58,914 nt of DNA from Methylobacterium variabile (GTDB lineage: Bacteria; Pseudomonadota; Alphaproteobacteria; Rhizobiales; Beijerinckiaceae): the NCBI RefSeq assembly GCF_001043975.1, contig NZ_LABY01000095.1, positions 1-58,914 on the forward strand, given 5' to 3'. Of the stretch, positions 36,526-44,730 are shown piece by piece; the first letter of the stretch is position 1, and the number at the start of each line of letters is the position of its first letter. Position numbers and translations under genes: made by a program. The notes beneath the pieces were generated by a model. It was given only the letters and a program-made list of their open reading frames with translations, ran no database searches and was not told the DNA's origin.

Positions 36526-37407
36526 ATGCTCTACCGCCTGCGCCACCTCACGGCCTACGCCTACCGCAACCCGGTCGGCTTCGCCCGCTGCTCCCTGCGG
36601 CTCGCCCCGGCGGCCGGGGAGGGGCAGACGCCGCTCTCGCACGAGGTCGTGGTCGAGCCCGTGCCCCGCGCCTCCGCCGAGCGCGGCGACTTCTTCGGCA
36701 ACCGCACGGTGTCGCTGACCGTCGAGACGCCGCACCGGGAGTTCCGGATCGATGCGCGCTCCCGGGTGCGGGTCGAGCGCCCGCCGCTGCCGGATCCGGA
36801 GACCGGTCCCCCTTGGGAGGAGGTGCGGGCGCAGGTGCTGACCTATCCGGGCCTCGGCCCCGACGCGCCGCTCCATTTCGCGGCGCCGAGCCGGCGGGTG
36901 CCGCTCCTGCCCGAGATCACCGACTACGCCCGGGCGAGCTTCCCTCCCGGCGGCGGCGCCTACGCGGGCGCCTTCGACCTGATGCGCCGCATCTGGGCCG
37001 ACTTTTCCTTCGATGCCGAGGCGACCGAGGTCGGCACGCCGCTGGCCGCGGCCTTCGCCGGCCGGCGGGGCGTGTGCCAGGATTTCTCCCACGTCATGAT
37101 CGCGGCCCTGCGGGGTCTCGGCCTGCCGGCGGCCTATGTCAGCGGCTACCTGCGCACCCTGCCGCCCCCGGGCCAGCCCCGGCTCGAGGGGGCGGATGCC
37201 AGCCACGCCTGGGTGGCGGTGTGGTGCGGGGGGGCTTGGGTCGGCCTCGATCCGACCAACGGCGTCGGCGTGCAGGACGACCACATCGTGGTCGCCCGCG
37301 GGCGCGACTACGCCGACGTGGCGCCGGTCGCCGGCATCATCGCCGGGTCCGGGGCGCAGCGCCTGCGCGTCGCCGTGGACGTGGTGCCGGAGGAGGAGGC
37401 CGCGTGA
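36526..37407 (+). CDS. Transglutaminase-like cysteine protease
   Basis: The 293-residue protein has the N-terminal bacterial transglutaminase beta domain (MLYRLRHLTAYAYRNPVGFARCSLRLAP) and a transglutaminase core with Cys184 in GRRGVCQDFSHV, His227 in ASHAWVAVW and Asp242 in WVGLDPTNG. Such bacterial members are thought to act as peptidases or amidases rather than cross-linkers. It lies 13 bases after the ATP-grasp/alpha-E gene and is the last gene of the operon. A proteasome-like hydrolase gene found in many such clusters is absent here. Confidence 0.94.
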   Translation: MLYRLRHLTAYAYRNPVGFARCSLRLAPAAGEGQTPLSHEVVVEPVPRASAERGDFFGNRTVSLTVETPHREFRIDARSRVRVERPPLPDPETGPPWEEVRAQVLTYPGLGPDAPLHFAAPSRRVPLLPEITDYARASFPPGGGAYAGAFDLMRRIWADFSFDAEATEVGTPLAAAFAGRRGVCQDFSHVMIAALRGLGLPAAYVSGYLRTLPPPGQPRLEGADASHAWVAVWCGGAWVGLDPTNGVGVQDDHIVVARGRDYADVAPVAGIIAGSGAQRLRVAVDVVPEEEAA

Positions 37408-38006
37408 GCGGCGCCCGCGAGGGTGGCGGGCCGGGCTGATGCGCTGAACTCGGGGAAACGAGGTCCCGGCCCGCGGGCGCGACACCGGCCGAGTGCCGTC
37501 GTTCGGACGGGACAGAGCCGGCGTGGCGCGACGGGACCATCGTCCTGTTCGGCACGCCCGTCTTCAACCTGGATCAATCTCCGGCGATTTCCCGACCATC
37601 ATTCCGGCATCCCTGCGTCACCGACGCCGCGATGCCGGCGCAGCCTTCCCATGCTTGACAGAACATGCGCCGCAACCGAATCGGAACTGCTAAGCTATGC
37701 GCGGATCTCGCTCTGGGTGCGCTTTCAGGGAGCCAGTAGTGCCTGCTCGCTGGGCGGATCCGCATCGAACGCGCGCGGCCGGCAGGGATCCAGCGTCGGG
37801 CCAGTGAAGCCGGGCGCGCGCCCCTGCCGAGCGGGCTCGCCGGTCGACGCGACGAGGGAGCGCATCGCCTCTCGCCGCGCCATTCTCATCCTGAGCAGCT
37901 TTCCCCGGCGGCCCGAACGGGAGCCGGGAGAGGTGACGCGCCACCCGCGACGGGTGACGCTGTCGTGCGGCTCCAGGGGAGGGGCCTTCCGTCCCGCGGC
38001 GTTCCG
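37408..38006. other. Gene-free stretch after the transglutaminase operon
   Basis: About 600 bases without a convincing gene. All open frames are short and Arg/Ala/Pro-rich. A TTGACA at 37638 has no matching -10 at normal spacing. I see no hairpin with a T-run and no repeat shared with the rest of the window. Confidence 0.5.
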
Positions 38007-38300
38007 TCAGCGCGGCGGTGCGCGGCCCGGCTCGCCGGCGCCGGTCGCGCTGCCGCCCGCGCGCTCGCCCGGCGGCACCGCCGCCGCTCCGGTCGTGCCG
38101 GTGCTGAGGCTGCTGTGGCCGGCGCCCTTGCCGCTGTCCTGGCTGATGCCCGGCTGGCCGGCGGCCCCGGTGCTGTTCGGGCTGCTGGTCGCGCCGCCGA
38201 TGCCGCCGCCGGATCCGCCCGAGCCTCCGCCCGCACCCTGCGCCACCGCCATCCCGGCGCCGCAGACCACGAGGGCGATGCCGATCATCATGGCCTTCAT
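38007..38300 (-). CDS. Small secreted Gly/Ser-rich protein
   Basis: The 97-residue protein begins MKAMMIGIALVVCGAGMAVAQ, a clean signal peptide with an AVA|Q cleavage site. The mature part is low complexity: GAGGGSGGSGGGIGGATSSPNSTGAAGQPGISQDSG and so on, ending GAGEPGRAPPR. The ATG at 38300 follows GGGAAGGAACC. An upstream in-frame start at 38360 has no ribosome-binding site. No catalytic motif is present. Small periplasmic proteins of this composition are common in Methylobacterium and are annotated as hypothetical. Confidence 0.8.
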   Translation of the reverse strand: MKAMMIGIALVVCGAGMAVAQGAGGGSGGSGGGIGGATSSPNSTGAAGQPGISQDSGKGAGHSSLSTGTTGAAAVPPGERAGGSATGAGEPGRAPPR

Positions 38301-38452
38301 GCCTGGTTCCTTCCCTGGAAATGCCCGCGCGGGCGGGCGTCCGGGGTCAATCGGCGGCATCTGGCGGCGTTCCGGGAGGTGGCCTACGCCCGTCGGGACG
38401 CAGCCATGCCCGGGAGCGCCAGAACCAAGATAGCGGAGAGCCGTTGGCCCGC

Positions 38453-38719
38453 ATGGATCTCACGCTCCAGCCCGCGCGCGTCAGGACGGAGACCGAGGAC
38501 GAGCAGGGGCTGCTCGTCTTCGCCGATGGCGCCCTCGCCGCGGTCCTGGTGCGCCTCTCCGCAGCGCATGGCGAGGAGGAGGGGCTGTGGTTCCTCGAGG
38601 CAGGGTTCGGGCGCTTGGCCTCGCCGCAGCCTCCGAAGTTCGCCGATCTCGACGCGGCCCAGGACTGGATCGCGCGGCAGCTCGCGCCGGCTCCGCCCCC
38701 CGATCCGCGTCAGCCGTGA
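38453..38719 (+). CDS. Small hypothetical cytoplasmic protein
   Basis: The 88-residue protein (MDLTLQPARVRTETEDEQGLLVFADG...) looks like a compact alpha/beta fold: a strand GLLVFADGALAAVLVRLS, a short linker with EEGLWFLEAGFGRL, then an amphipathic helix DLDAAQDWIARQL and a Pro-rich tail. I recognise no family. GGAGAG lies upstream, and a TTG at 38444 is an alternative start. Composition and the absence of a better frame support coding. Confidence 0.8.
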   Translation: MDLTLQPARVRTETEDEQGLLVFADGALAAVLVRLSAAHGEEEGLWFLEAGFGRLASPQPPKFADLDAAQDWIARQLAPAPPPDPRQP

Positions 38720-39031
38720 TGGTGCGTCGCGACCGTGGACGACGGCACGAGGTGCGGGTACACAGAATGCAACTTAGGAATGTAGTCGGCGCCGAGGAGC
38801 ACCGGGACGGCGCCGCCCAGCCCCTCGCGGCCGATGAGCCCGAACTCGATCCGGTTCTCGTCCTGGGGGTTGGCGGCCGAGATCGTGCCGCTGTCGACGA
38901 CACGGTCGGGAAGGATCATTCCCGTGCGTCAGGACGGTCGCGGGCTCGAGATGCGGTCGGAGCCGCGTGAGGTCCTCCGGTGACACGGCGCGGAGGCGGA
39001 TGCTGGCCGTGGCCAGCCGGAGTTGCGGCAC
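38710..39031 (-). pseudogene. Broken Crp/Fnr-family regulator
   Basis: Read on the minus strand from about 39031, one frame gives VPQLRLATASIRLRAVSPEDLTRLRPHLEPATVLTHG, the typical N-terminus of Methylobacterium Crp/Fnr sensors (LxPEDLxRLRPHLEPV). At about 38920 the reading switches to another frame that gives LPDRVVDSGTISAANPQDENRIEFGLIGREGLGGAVPVLLGAD, the next part of the cyclic-nucleotide-binding fold (RRIEVGLIGREGM...VLLGAD). Several residues expected between the two are missing, and the protein stops soon after with no C-terminal effector helix or HTH. It is therefore frameshifted, internally deleted and truncated. The family comparison is from memory. Confidence 0.75.
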
Positions 39032-39659
39032 GGTCCGCTTCTCCAGGGTGGGCGGCCGGGACGCCCCGCCTCGGCTGGAGGCTGCGCCCGCCGGAAACGA
39101 ACAATATTTCACGACGTCAGCACCTCGGCCATTTTATGATATCAAATGACAATAGCTTGGGCGTGCGTAGTGTCGCGAACATCAAATAATAATATTTGTT
39201 AATCACGAAGGGAGATTTTGCGTGATTGATTGTTCGATACAACACGAAGGGCCGTCCATCTCTGTCGGATGTGTCGGGCCGTGCGTACAACCTTTGCTCC
39301 CGCTCGGATTGTGAGGCGGGGATGGAGGAAGCGGTTGTGCGACGGGACGACCACCATCTCACCCGGCGGCCGATCGAGGCCGATGCGCCGCGCGTCCGGA
39401 AGGCGGGCGACCACGTCGCCGGGCCGCGAGGAGGCGGGGCCGCGGACGGGACTGCAAGGCGCGCGCCCGTCCTCGCCGACGCTCCGCTCCGGGATGGTGC
39501 CGGCCGCCGCCCGGTGCAGCCGAAGGGCATCCCCTTCCTGGTTCACGCCCGCGACGCCGCGGCCCGCGCGGATCCGCGCGCGGCGCCCCGCTCGCTCAAG
39601 ACGGCCCGGTGCCGGGATCACGTCCCGATGCCGGGGCACGTCGCCCGCGAGGGACGCCC
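39032..39659. other. Intergenic region with an AT-rich patch
   Basis: This region lies between the crp pseudogene and the intact crp gene. About 39098-39245 is strikingly AT-rich for this genome (for example aaataataatatttgttaat at 39183-39202 and a TGATATCA palindrome), and the remainder is GC-rich. Open frames on both strands cross it but none has recognisable similarity. It probably holds promoters for the flanking genes or marks an old insertion or deletion. Confidence 0.5.
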
Positions 39660-40427
39660 ATGACCACGCTGACGACCAACCTCGCCACGGTCGGGATATC
39701 CCCGGGCGGGCACCTGATGCACCCGATCGTGCGCAAGCTGGCCGCCTATGGACCCCTGGCCCCGGAGGAGCAGGCCGTTCTGGCCGGGCTCGGCGCGGGC
39801 GCGCAGCTCGTCGAGGGGCGCCTCGACCTCCTGAGCGAGGGCTGCGTGCCCGACAGCGCCGTGCTGGTCCTCGAGGGCGTGGCCTGCCGCTACCGGCACC
39901 GCCGCACCGGCACCCGCCAGATCACCGCCTACCTGCTGCCCGGCGACCTCTGCGACCTGGACTTCGTGCATCTCGGCCGGCTGAACCACAGCGTGGCCAC
40001 CCTGGGCTCCTGCCGGGTGGCCCGCGTCCCGCGGGAGGTGCTCGCCGGCCTCACCACGCAGTACCCCGCCGTCGCGCGGGCGTTGCGCCTCGCCAAGCTC
40101 GCCGAGGAGGAGACGACGCGCGAGTGGGTGATGAATGTCGGCTGCCGCTCGGCCATCGAGCGCGTGTCCCACCTCCTGTGCGAGCTTCACGAGCGCCTGC
40201 GCGCTGTCGGCTGGGCGACGAAGGCGGGCTACGACCTTCCCCTGACGCAGCAGGATCTCGCCGACACGACCGGGCTCTCGAACGTGCACGTCAACCGGGT
40301 GCTGCGGCAGCTGCGCCTGATGCGGGTGGTCGAGGTCGGCGGCAAGCGGGTGGACATCCTCAACCTCGCCGCGCTCCAGGAGATCGCGGAGTTCCAGGCG
40401 GATTACCTGCGGCCCGCGGTGGCTTGA
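39660..40427 (+). CDS. Crp/Fnr-family transcriptional regulator
   Basis: The 255-residue protein has a cyclic-nucleotide-binding-like sensor (SAVLVLEGVACRYRHRRTGTRQITAYLLPGDLCDLDFVHLG), the dimerisation helix, and a C-terminal Crp-type winged helix-turn-helix (LPLTQQDLADTTGLSNVHVNRVLRQLRLMRVVEV). The Fnr cysteine cluster is absent, so oxygen sensing by an Fe-S cluster is unlikely, and the ligand is unknown. The ATG at 39660 follows GAGGGACGCCC. The paralogous broken copy lies upstream on the opposite strand. Confidence 0.93.
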   Translation: MTTLTTNLATVGISPGGHLMHPIVRKLAAYGPLAPEEQAVLAGLGAGAQLVEGRLDLLSEGCVPDSAVLVLEGVACRYRHRRTGTRQITAYLLPGDLCDLDFVHLGRLNHSVATLGSCRVARVPREVLAGLTTQYPAVARALRLAKLAEEETTREWVMNVGCRSAIERVSHLLCELHERLRAVGWATKAGYDLPLTQQDLADTTGLSNVHVNRVLRQLRLMRVVEVGGKRVDILNLAALQEIAEFQADYLRPAVA

Positions 40428-40439
40428 GCGGCGGGGCCG

Positions 40440-41231
40440 TCAGCCGAGGTCCAGCTCCACCGTCACCGGCACGTGGTCGGACGGCTTGTCGAGCCCGCGC
40501 AGGTGCTTCTGCACCGAGGCCGAGGCCAGGCGGTCGAGGGCCTGCGGCGAGAGCAGGAGATGGTCGATGCGGATGCCCTGGTTCCGGGGCCAGCAGCCGG
40601 CCTGGTAGTCCCAGAAGCTGTAGACGCCGGACCGCCCGTCGCAGGCCCGCAGGCCGTCGGTGAAGCCCTCGTTGAGGAGCGCGCGGAACGCCGCCCGGGT
40701 CTGGGGCAGGAACAGCGCGTCGTTCGCCCACTCCGCCGGGTTGGCCGCATCCTCCGGCTCCGGGATCACGTTGTAGTCGCCGGCGAGCACCAGCACCTCC
40801 TCGCGCGCCCGCAAGCCCACCGCGTGGGCGTGGAGGCGGCGCATGAAGGCGAGCTTGTAGTCGTATTTGGGCGTGCCGACGGGGTTGCCGTTCGGCAGGT
40901 AGATCGACGCCACCCGCACCGGCACCGTCGCGGTCGGGATCAGCGCCTCGATGTAGCGCGCCTGCTCGTCGCTCGCGTCGCCCGGCAGGCCGCGGCGGAT
41001 CTCCTGCAGCGGCAGCGGCCGGCGCGCGAGGAGCGCGACGCCGTTGAACGCCTTCTGCCCATGGGTCGCCACCACGTAGCCGGCCTCCTCCACCTCCGCG
41101 CGGGGAAAGGCATCGTCGACGCATTTCAGCTCCTGAAGGCAGACCACGTCGGGCTGCGCCTCGGCCAGGAAGGCGAGGAGGTGGGCTAAGCGCTGCTTGA
41201 CCGAGTTGACGTTCCAGGTGGTGATCCGCAT
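40440..41231 (-). CDS. xth: Exodeoxyribonuclease III
   Basis: This AP endonuclease / 3'-5' exonuclease of base-excision repair has 263 residues and begins MRITTWNVNSVKQRLAHL. Catalytic segments of the EEP nuclease fold are present: CLQELKCVDDAFP (metal-binding Glu), IYLPNGNP, VLAGDYNVIPEPED (Asp/Asn pair), and the C-terminal RIDHLLLS and PSDHVPVTVEL (Asp-His). It is convergent with the crp gene and divergent from the ceramidase-like gene. The frame is open upstream, but the family N-terminus fixes the start at 41231. Confidence 0.96.
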   Translation of the reverse strand: MRITTWNVNSVKQRLAHLLAFLAEAQPDVVCLQELKCVDDAFPRAEVEEAGYVVATHGQKAFNGVALLARRPLPLQEIRRGLPGDASDEQARYIEALIPTATVPVRVASIYLPNGNPVGTPKYDYKLAFMRRLHAHAVGLRAREEVLVLAGDYNVIPEPEDAANPAEWANDALFLPQTRAAFRALLNEGFTDGLRACDGRSGVYSFWDYQAGCWPRNQGIRIDHLLLSPQALDRLASASVQKHLRGLDKPSDHVPVTVELDLG

Positions 41232-41336
41232 CGCGTCCCGCGCCGCTCGCAAACAGACTGTGCCGTGAGGCCCGTCATCGGGGTTTCGCGCCGCGCTGGC
41301 AAGCCGCGCTGCGACCGCGGGACGGGGACCGGAAGC

Positions 41337-42014
41337 ATGGCGTCGGGGTGGTGGGAGCCGGTGCGGGACTATTGCGAGCGCACCGGGCCGGAATTCTTCG
41401 CCGAGCCGCTCAATGCGGCCTCGAACGCCGCTTTCGTGGTCGCCGCCATCCTGCTGCTCCGGCGCCGCGCCGGCCCGCCGGACCCGGTCGCCGACGGCTT
41501 CGCCCTCCTCGTCGGGGTGATCGGCCTCGGCAGCGCCCTGTTCCACACCCTGGCGGTGCAGTGGGCGATGCTCGCCGACGTGATCCCGATCGCGCTGTTC
41601 ATCCACGCCTACGTCTTCCTCGCCCTGCGGCGCTTCCTCGGGCTCTCCGTCCCGGCGGCGCTCGCCGGCACCCTCGCCTTCGCGCTCGCCGCCGCCCTGT
41701 TCGAGCCCGCCCTGTCCCGCCTCGCCGGGCAGCCCCTCGGCCCGGCGAGCAACGGCTCGGTCGCCTACGCGCCCGCGGCGCTCGCGCTGTTCGGCGTCGG
41801 CGCGGCCTCGCGCCGGGCAGGACACCGGGCAGGCGCGGCGCTGATCGGGATCGGCGTCCTCTTCCTCGTGTCCCTCGCCGCCCGGACCTTCGACGCGGCC
41901 CTCTGCCCGCTCCTGCCCGCCGGCACCCACTGGCTGTGGCACCTGCTCAATGCCGGCGTGCTCTACGCCCTGGTGCGGGCGGCGCGCCGGGCCGGGCCGC
42001 CGGCGCCGGCTTGA
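41337..42014 (+). CDS. Ceramidase-like integral membrane protein
   Basis: The 225-residue polytopic membrane protein of the alkaline ceramidase/CREST superfamily has about seven helices. The conserved metal/active-site residues are all visible: ANS-type AASNAAFVVAA in helix 1, GSALFHTLAVQWAMLADVIPI (Ser, His, Asp), and the C-terminal HWLWHLLNAGVLYAL (two His). It starts MASGWWEPVRDYCERTGPEFFAEPLNA, as bacterial members do. It probably hydrolyses an amide or related bond in a lipid; the substrate in bacteria is not established. It follows xth divergently and precedes hom. Confidence 0.9.
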   Translation: MASGWWEPVRDYCERTGPEFFAEPLNAASNAAFVVAAILLLRRRAGPPDPVADGFALLVGVIGLGSALFHTLAVQWAMLADVIPIALFIHAYVFLALRRFLGLSVPAALAGTLAFALAAALFEPALSRLAGQPLGPASNGSVAYAPAALALFGVGAASRRAGHRAGAALIGIGVLFLVSLAARTFDAALCPLLPAGTHWLWHLLNAGVLYALVRAARRAGPPAPA

Positions 42015-42121
42015 CGCAAGGAGCCGGCTTCCTTGCACGGGTCCGGAAACCGTTGCAGAAGGGCGCCGCCGCGGGCCCGTCACGTTTCAGGCCCGGCGCC
42101 TGCCTGCCCGGATTGCTCGCC

Positions 42122-43444
42122 ATGACTCAGCCCCTCCGCCTCGGCATCGCCGGTCTCGGCACCGTCGGAGCCTCCGTCTTCCGCATGGTCGCGCGCCGCG
42201 CCGACGCGATCAGCGCCTCCGCCGGGCGGCCGGTCCAGGTGACGGCCGTCGCCGCCCGCGACCGCTCCCGCGACCGCGGCCTCGACCTTCAGGGCGTGGC
42301 CTGGTTCGAGGATCCGGTGGCGCTCGCGCGCTCCGCGGACGTCGATTGCGTGGTCGAGCTGATCGGCGGCGCGGAAGGGCCGGCCCGGGCCACCGTCGAG
42401 GCGGCGCTGTCCTCGGCCAAGCACGTCGTGACCGCCAACAAGGCGCTCCTCGCCCATCACGGCCCGGCGCTGGCGCGGGCCGCGGAGGCCGCCGGCGTCG
42501 CGCTCGCCTTCGAGGCCTCGGCGGCGGGCGGCATCCCGGTGGTCAAGGCCCTGCGCGAGGCGCTGGCCGGCAACCGGATCTCCCGCGTCTACGGAATCCT
42601 CAACGGCACCTGCAACTACATCCTCAGCCAGATGGAGCTGGAGGGCCTGACCTTCGAGGCCTGCCTGAAGGACGCCCAGGCGCTCGGCTACGCCGAGGCC
42701 GACCCGACCTTCGACGTCGAGGGCTTCGACACCGCCCACAAGCTCGCGATCCTGACCAGCCTCGCCTTCGGCACCGAGCTCGACGCCGAGGGCGTCTCGG
42801 TCGAGGGCATCTCGGCGATCACCCCCCTCGACCTGCGCATGGCCGACGAGCTCGGCTACCGGATCAAGCTGCTCGGCGTCGCCGAGGCGACGGCGGCCGG
42901 CATCGAGCAGCGGGTCCACCCGACGATGGTGCCGAAATCCTCGGCGATCGCCCAGGTGATGGGCGTGACGAACGCCGTCACCATCGACACCGATGCCCTG
43001 CGCGAGCTGACCCTGATCGGTCCCGGCGCCGGCGGCGAGGCCACCGCCTCGGCGGTGGTGGCCGACATCGCCGACGTGGCGGCCGGCCGGGTGCCGCCGG
43101 CCTTCGGCCGCCCGGTGGCGAGCCTCACCGCCCCGGCGCGGGCCGAGATGCAGCGCCACGAGGGCGGCTACTACATCCGCCTCACCGTCCACGACCGCCC
43201 GGGCGTCGCCGCCGGCGTCGCGACCAAGATGGCCGAGCGCGAGATCTCCCTCGAGAGCATCCTGCAGCACCGCTCGGAGAGCGCGGCGGCGCGGGACCGC
43301 CACGGCCGCTCCGGCCTGCCGGTGCCGCTCGTGCTCATCACCTACGCGGCGACCGAGGCGGCGATCCGTGAGAGCCTCGACGCGATGGCGGCGGACGGCC
43401 TCCTGTCCGAGCCGCCCCAGCTCATCCGCATCGAGCGCGAGTGA
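42122..43444 (+). CDS. hom: Homoserine dehydrogenase
   Basis: Hom reduces aspartate semialdehyde to homoserine, the branch point to threonine and methionine. The 440-residue protein has the NAD(P)-binding GIAGLGTVGASVFR, VVTANKALLAHHG, the substrate region EASAAGGIPVVKALREAL, NGTCNYILSQM and FDVEGFDTAHKLAIL. A C-terminal ACT regulatory domain (YYIRLTVHDRPGVAAGVATKMAE) implies feedback control, usually by threonine. glpX follows about 190 bases downstream, a conserved alphaproteobacterial neighbour. Confidence 0.97.
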   Translation: MTQPLRLGIAGLGTVGASVFRMVARRADAISASAGRPVQVTAVAARDRSRDRGLDLQGVAWFEDPVALARSADVDCVVELIGGAEGPARATVEAALSSAKHVVTANKALLAHHGPALARAAEAAGVALAFEASAAGGIPVVKALREALAGNRISRVYGILNGTCNYILSQMELEGLTFEACLKDAQALGYAEADPTFDVEGFDTAHKLAILTSLAFGTELDAEGVSVEGISAITPLDLRMADELGYRIKLLGVAEATAAGIEQRVHPTMVPKSSAIAQVMGVTNAVTIDTDALRELTLIGPGAGGEATASAVVADIADVAAGRVPPAFGRPVASLTAPARAEMQRHEGGYYIRLTVHDRPGVAAGVATKMAEREISLESILQHRSESAAARDRHGRSGLPVPLVLITYAATEAAIRESLDAMAADGLLSEPPQLIRIERE

Positions 43445-43631
43445 GCCCGGGGAGCGGCCTGTCATCGCCATGGGGTCGGAAGTCGCCGTCCGTGCCGGCA
43501 ATCGGTTGATGGCCGGCCGACCCCGCGCAATCCTCTGGTGATCGCCCGGCCGGTTAGGAAAATTCAGTTCAGCGGCGCCGGTTTCTCCTCTAAGACCCGG
43601 CCCTAAGACGCAGCACGGGGATCACGAAGTC

Positions 43632-44630
43632 ATGTCGGACGCCAAGAAGTCGGGACCGAGCCAGGTCATCGAGCGCATCCTGACCCTCGAGCTGGTGCGG
43701 GTCACCGAGCGGGCGGCGGTGGCGGCGGCGCGCCTGCGTGGCCAGGGCAACGAGAAGGCCGCCGACCAGGCCGCCGTCGACGCGATGCGGCGCGAGCTGA
43801 ACCGCCTGCCGATCGACGGCACCGTGGTGATCGGCGAGGGCGAGCGCGACGAGGCGCCGATGCTGTTCATCGGCGAGACCCTCGGCAACGGCTCCGGCCC
43901 GAAGGTCGACATCGCGGTCGACCCCCTGGAGGGCACGACGCTCTGCGCCAAGGACATGCCGGGCTCCGTCGCCGTGATGGCGATGGCCGAGGGCGGCACC
44001 CTGCTCGCCGCCCCCGACGTCTACATGCACAAGATCGCGATCGGCCCGGGCTACCCGACCGGCACGGTCCATCTCGACGCGACGCCCGAGGAGAACATCC
44101 ACGCGCTGGCCAAGGCCAAGGGCGTCCCGCCCGCCGAGATCACCGCCCTGGTGCTCGACCGGCCGCGCCACACCGACCTGATCGCGGCGATCCGCCGGAC
44201 GGGTGCGGGCGTGCGCCTGATCTCCGACGGCGACGTCGCCGGCGTGATCTTCACCACCATGCCGGAGGAGACCGGCATCGACATCTATCTCGGCATCGGC
44301 GCGGCGCCCGAGGGCGTGCTTGCGGCGGGCGCGCTCCGCTGCATCGGCGGCCAGATGCAGGGCCGCCTGATCCTCGACACCCAGGAGAAGCGCGACCGCG
44401 CCGCCAAGATGGGCGTCGCCGACCCGAACCGCCTCTACGCCCTCGACGACCTCGCCCGCGGCGACGTGGTGGTGGCGCTCACCGGCGTGACCGACGGGGC
44501 GCTGGTCAAGGGCGTGCGCTTCGGGCGCAGCACGATCCGCACCGAGACGGTGGTCTACCGCTCGCACACCGGCACCGTGCGCCGGATCGAGGCCGAGCAC
44601 CGCGACTTCGACAAGTTCCACCTGAAGTAG
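43632..44630 (+). CDS. glpX: Class II fructose-1,6-bisphosphatase GlpX
   Basis: GlpX dephosphorylates fructose-1,6-bisphosphate in gluconeogenesis; in related autotrophic or methylotrophic bacteria GlpX-type enzymes also act on sedoheptulose bisphosphate. The 332-residue protein has the class II signatures GTVVIGEGERDEAPML, IAVDPLEGTTLCAKD and GIGAAPEGVLAAGALRCIGGQMQGRL. It is the normal family length, preceded by a GGGG-type ribosome-binding site and followed by an inverted repeat that probably ends transcription. Confidence 0.97.
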   Translation: MSDAKKSGPSQVIERILTLELVRVTERAAVAAARLRGQGNEKAADQAAVDAMRRELNRLPIDGTVVIGEGERDEAPMLFIGETLGNGSGPKVDIAVDPLEGTTLCAKDMPGSVAVMAMAEGGTLLAAPDVYMHKIAIGPGYPTGTVHLDATPEENIHALAKAKGVPPAEITALVLDRPRHTDLIAAIRRTGAGVRLISDGDVAGVIFTTMPEETGIDIYLGIGAAPEGVLAAGALRCIGGQMQGRLILDTQEKRDRAAKMGVADPNRLYALDDLARGDVVVALTGVTDGALVKGVRFGRSTIRTETVVYRSHTGTVRRIEAEHRDFDKFHLK

Positions 44631-44644
44631 GATCTCTCGCGAGA

Positions 44645-44672
44645 GGGCCGCGCCGTGCCCGGCGCGGCCCTT
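44645..44672 (+). terminator. Probable terminator after glpX
   Basis: A perfect 10-bp stem GGGCCGCGCC / GGCGCGGCCC with a GTGCCC loop, followed only by TT. Strong stem, weak T-tract. Confidence 0.65.
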
Positions 44673-44730
44673 GATCCGGGGACCTTTCCCCGCGACCCTG
44701 CGGCGTCTGCCTCCGAGAGGATCGCCGCTC

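Noticed and set aside
37423..38433. 336-codon plus-strand frame in the stretch after the transglutaminase operon
   Set aside because: Low complexity, no ribosome-binding site, and it runs antisense over the small secreted protein, whose signal peptide is convincing.
39226..39663. 145-codon frame upstream of the intact crp gene
   Set aside because: It crosses the AT-rich patch, has no family resemblance, and competing frames exist on both strands.
42017..42037. Hairpin GCAAGGA / TCCTTGC after the ceramidase-like gene
   Set aside because: Only seven pairs and no T-run; too weak to call a terminator.
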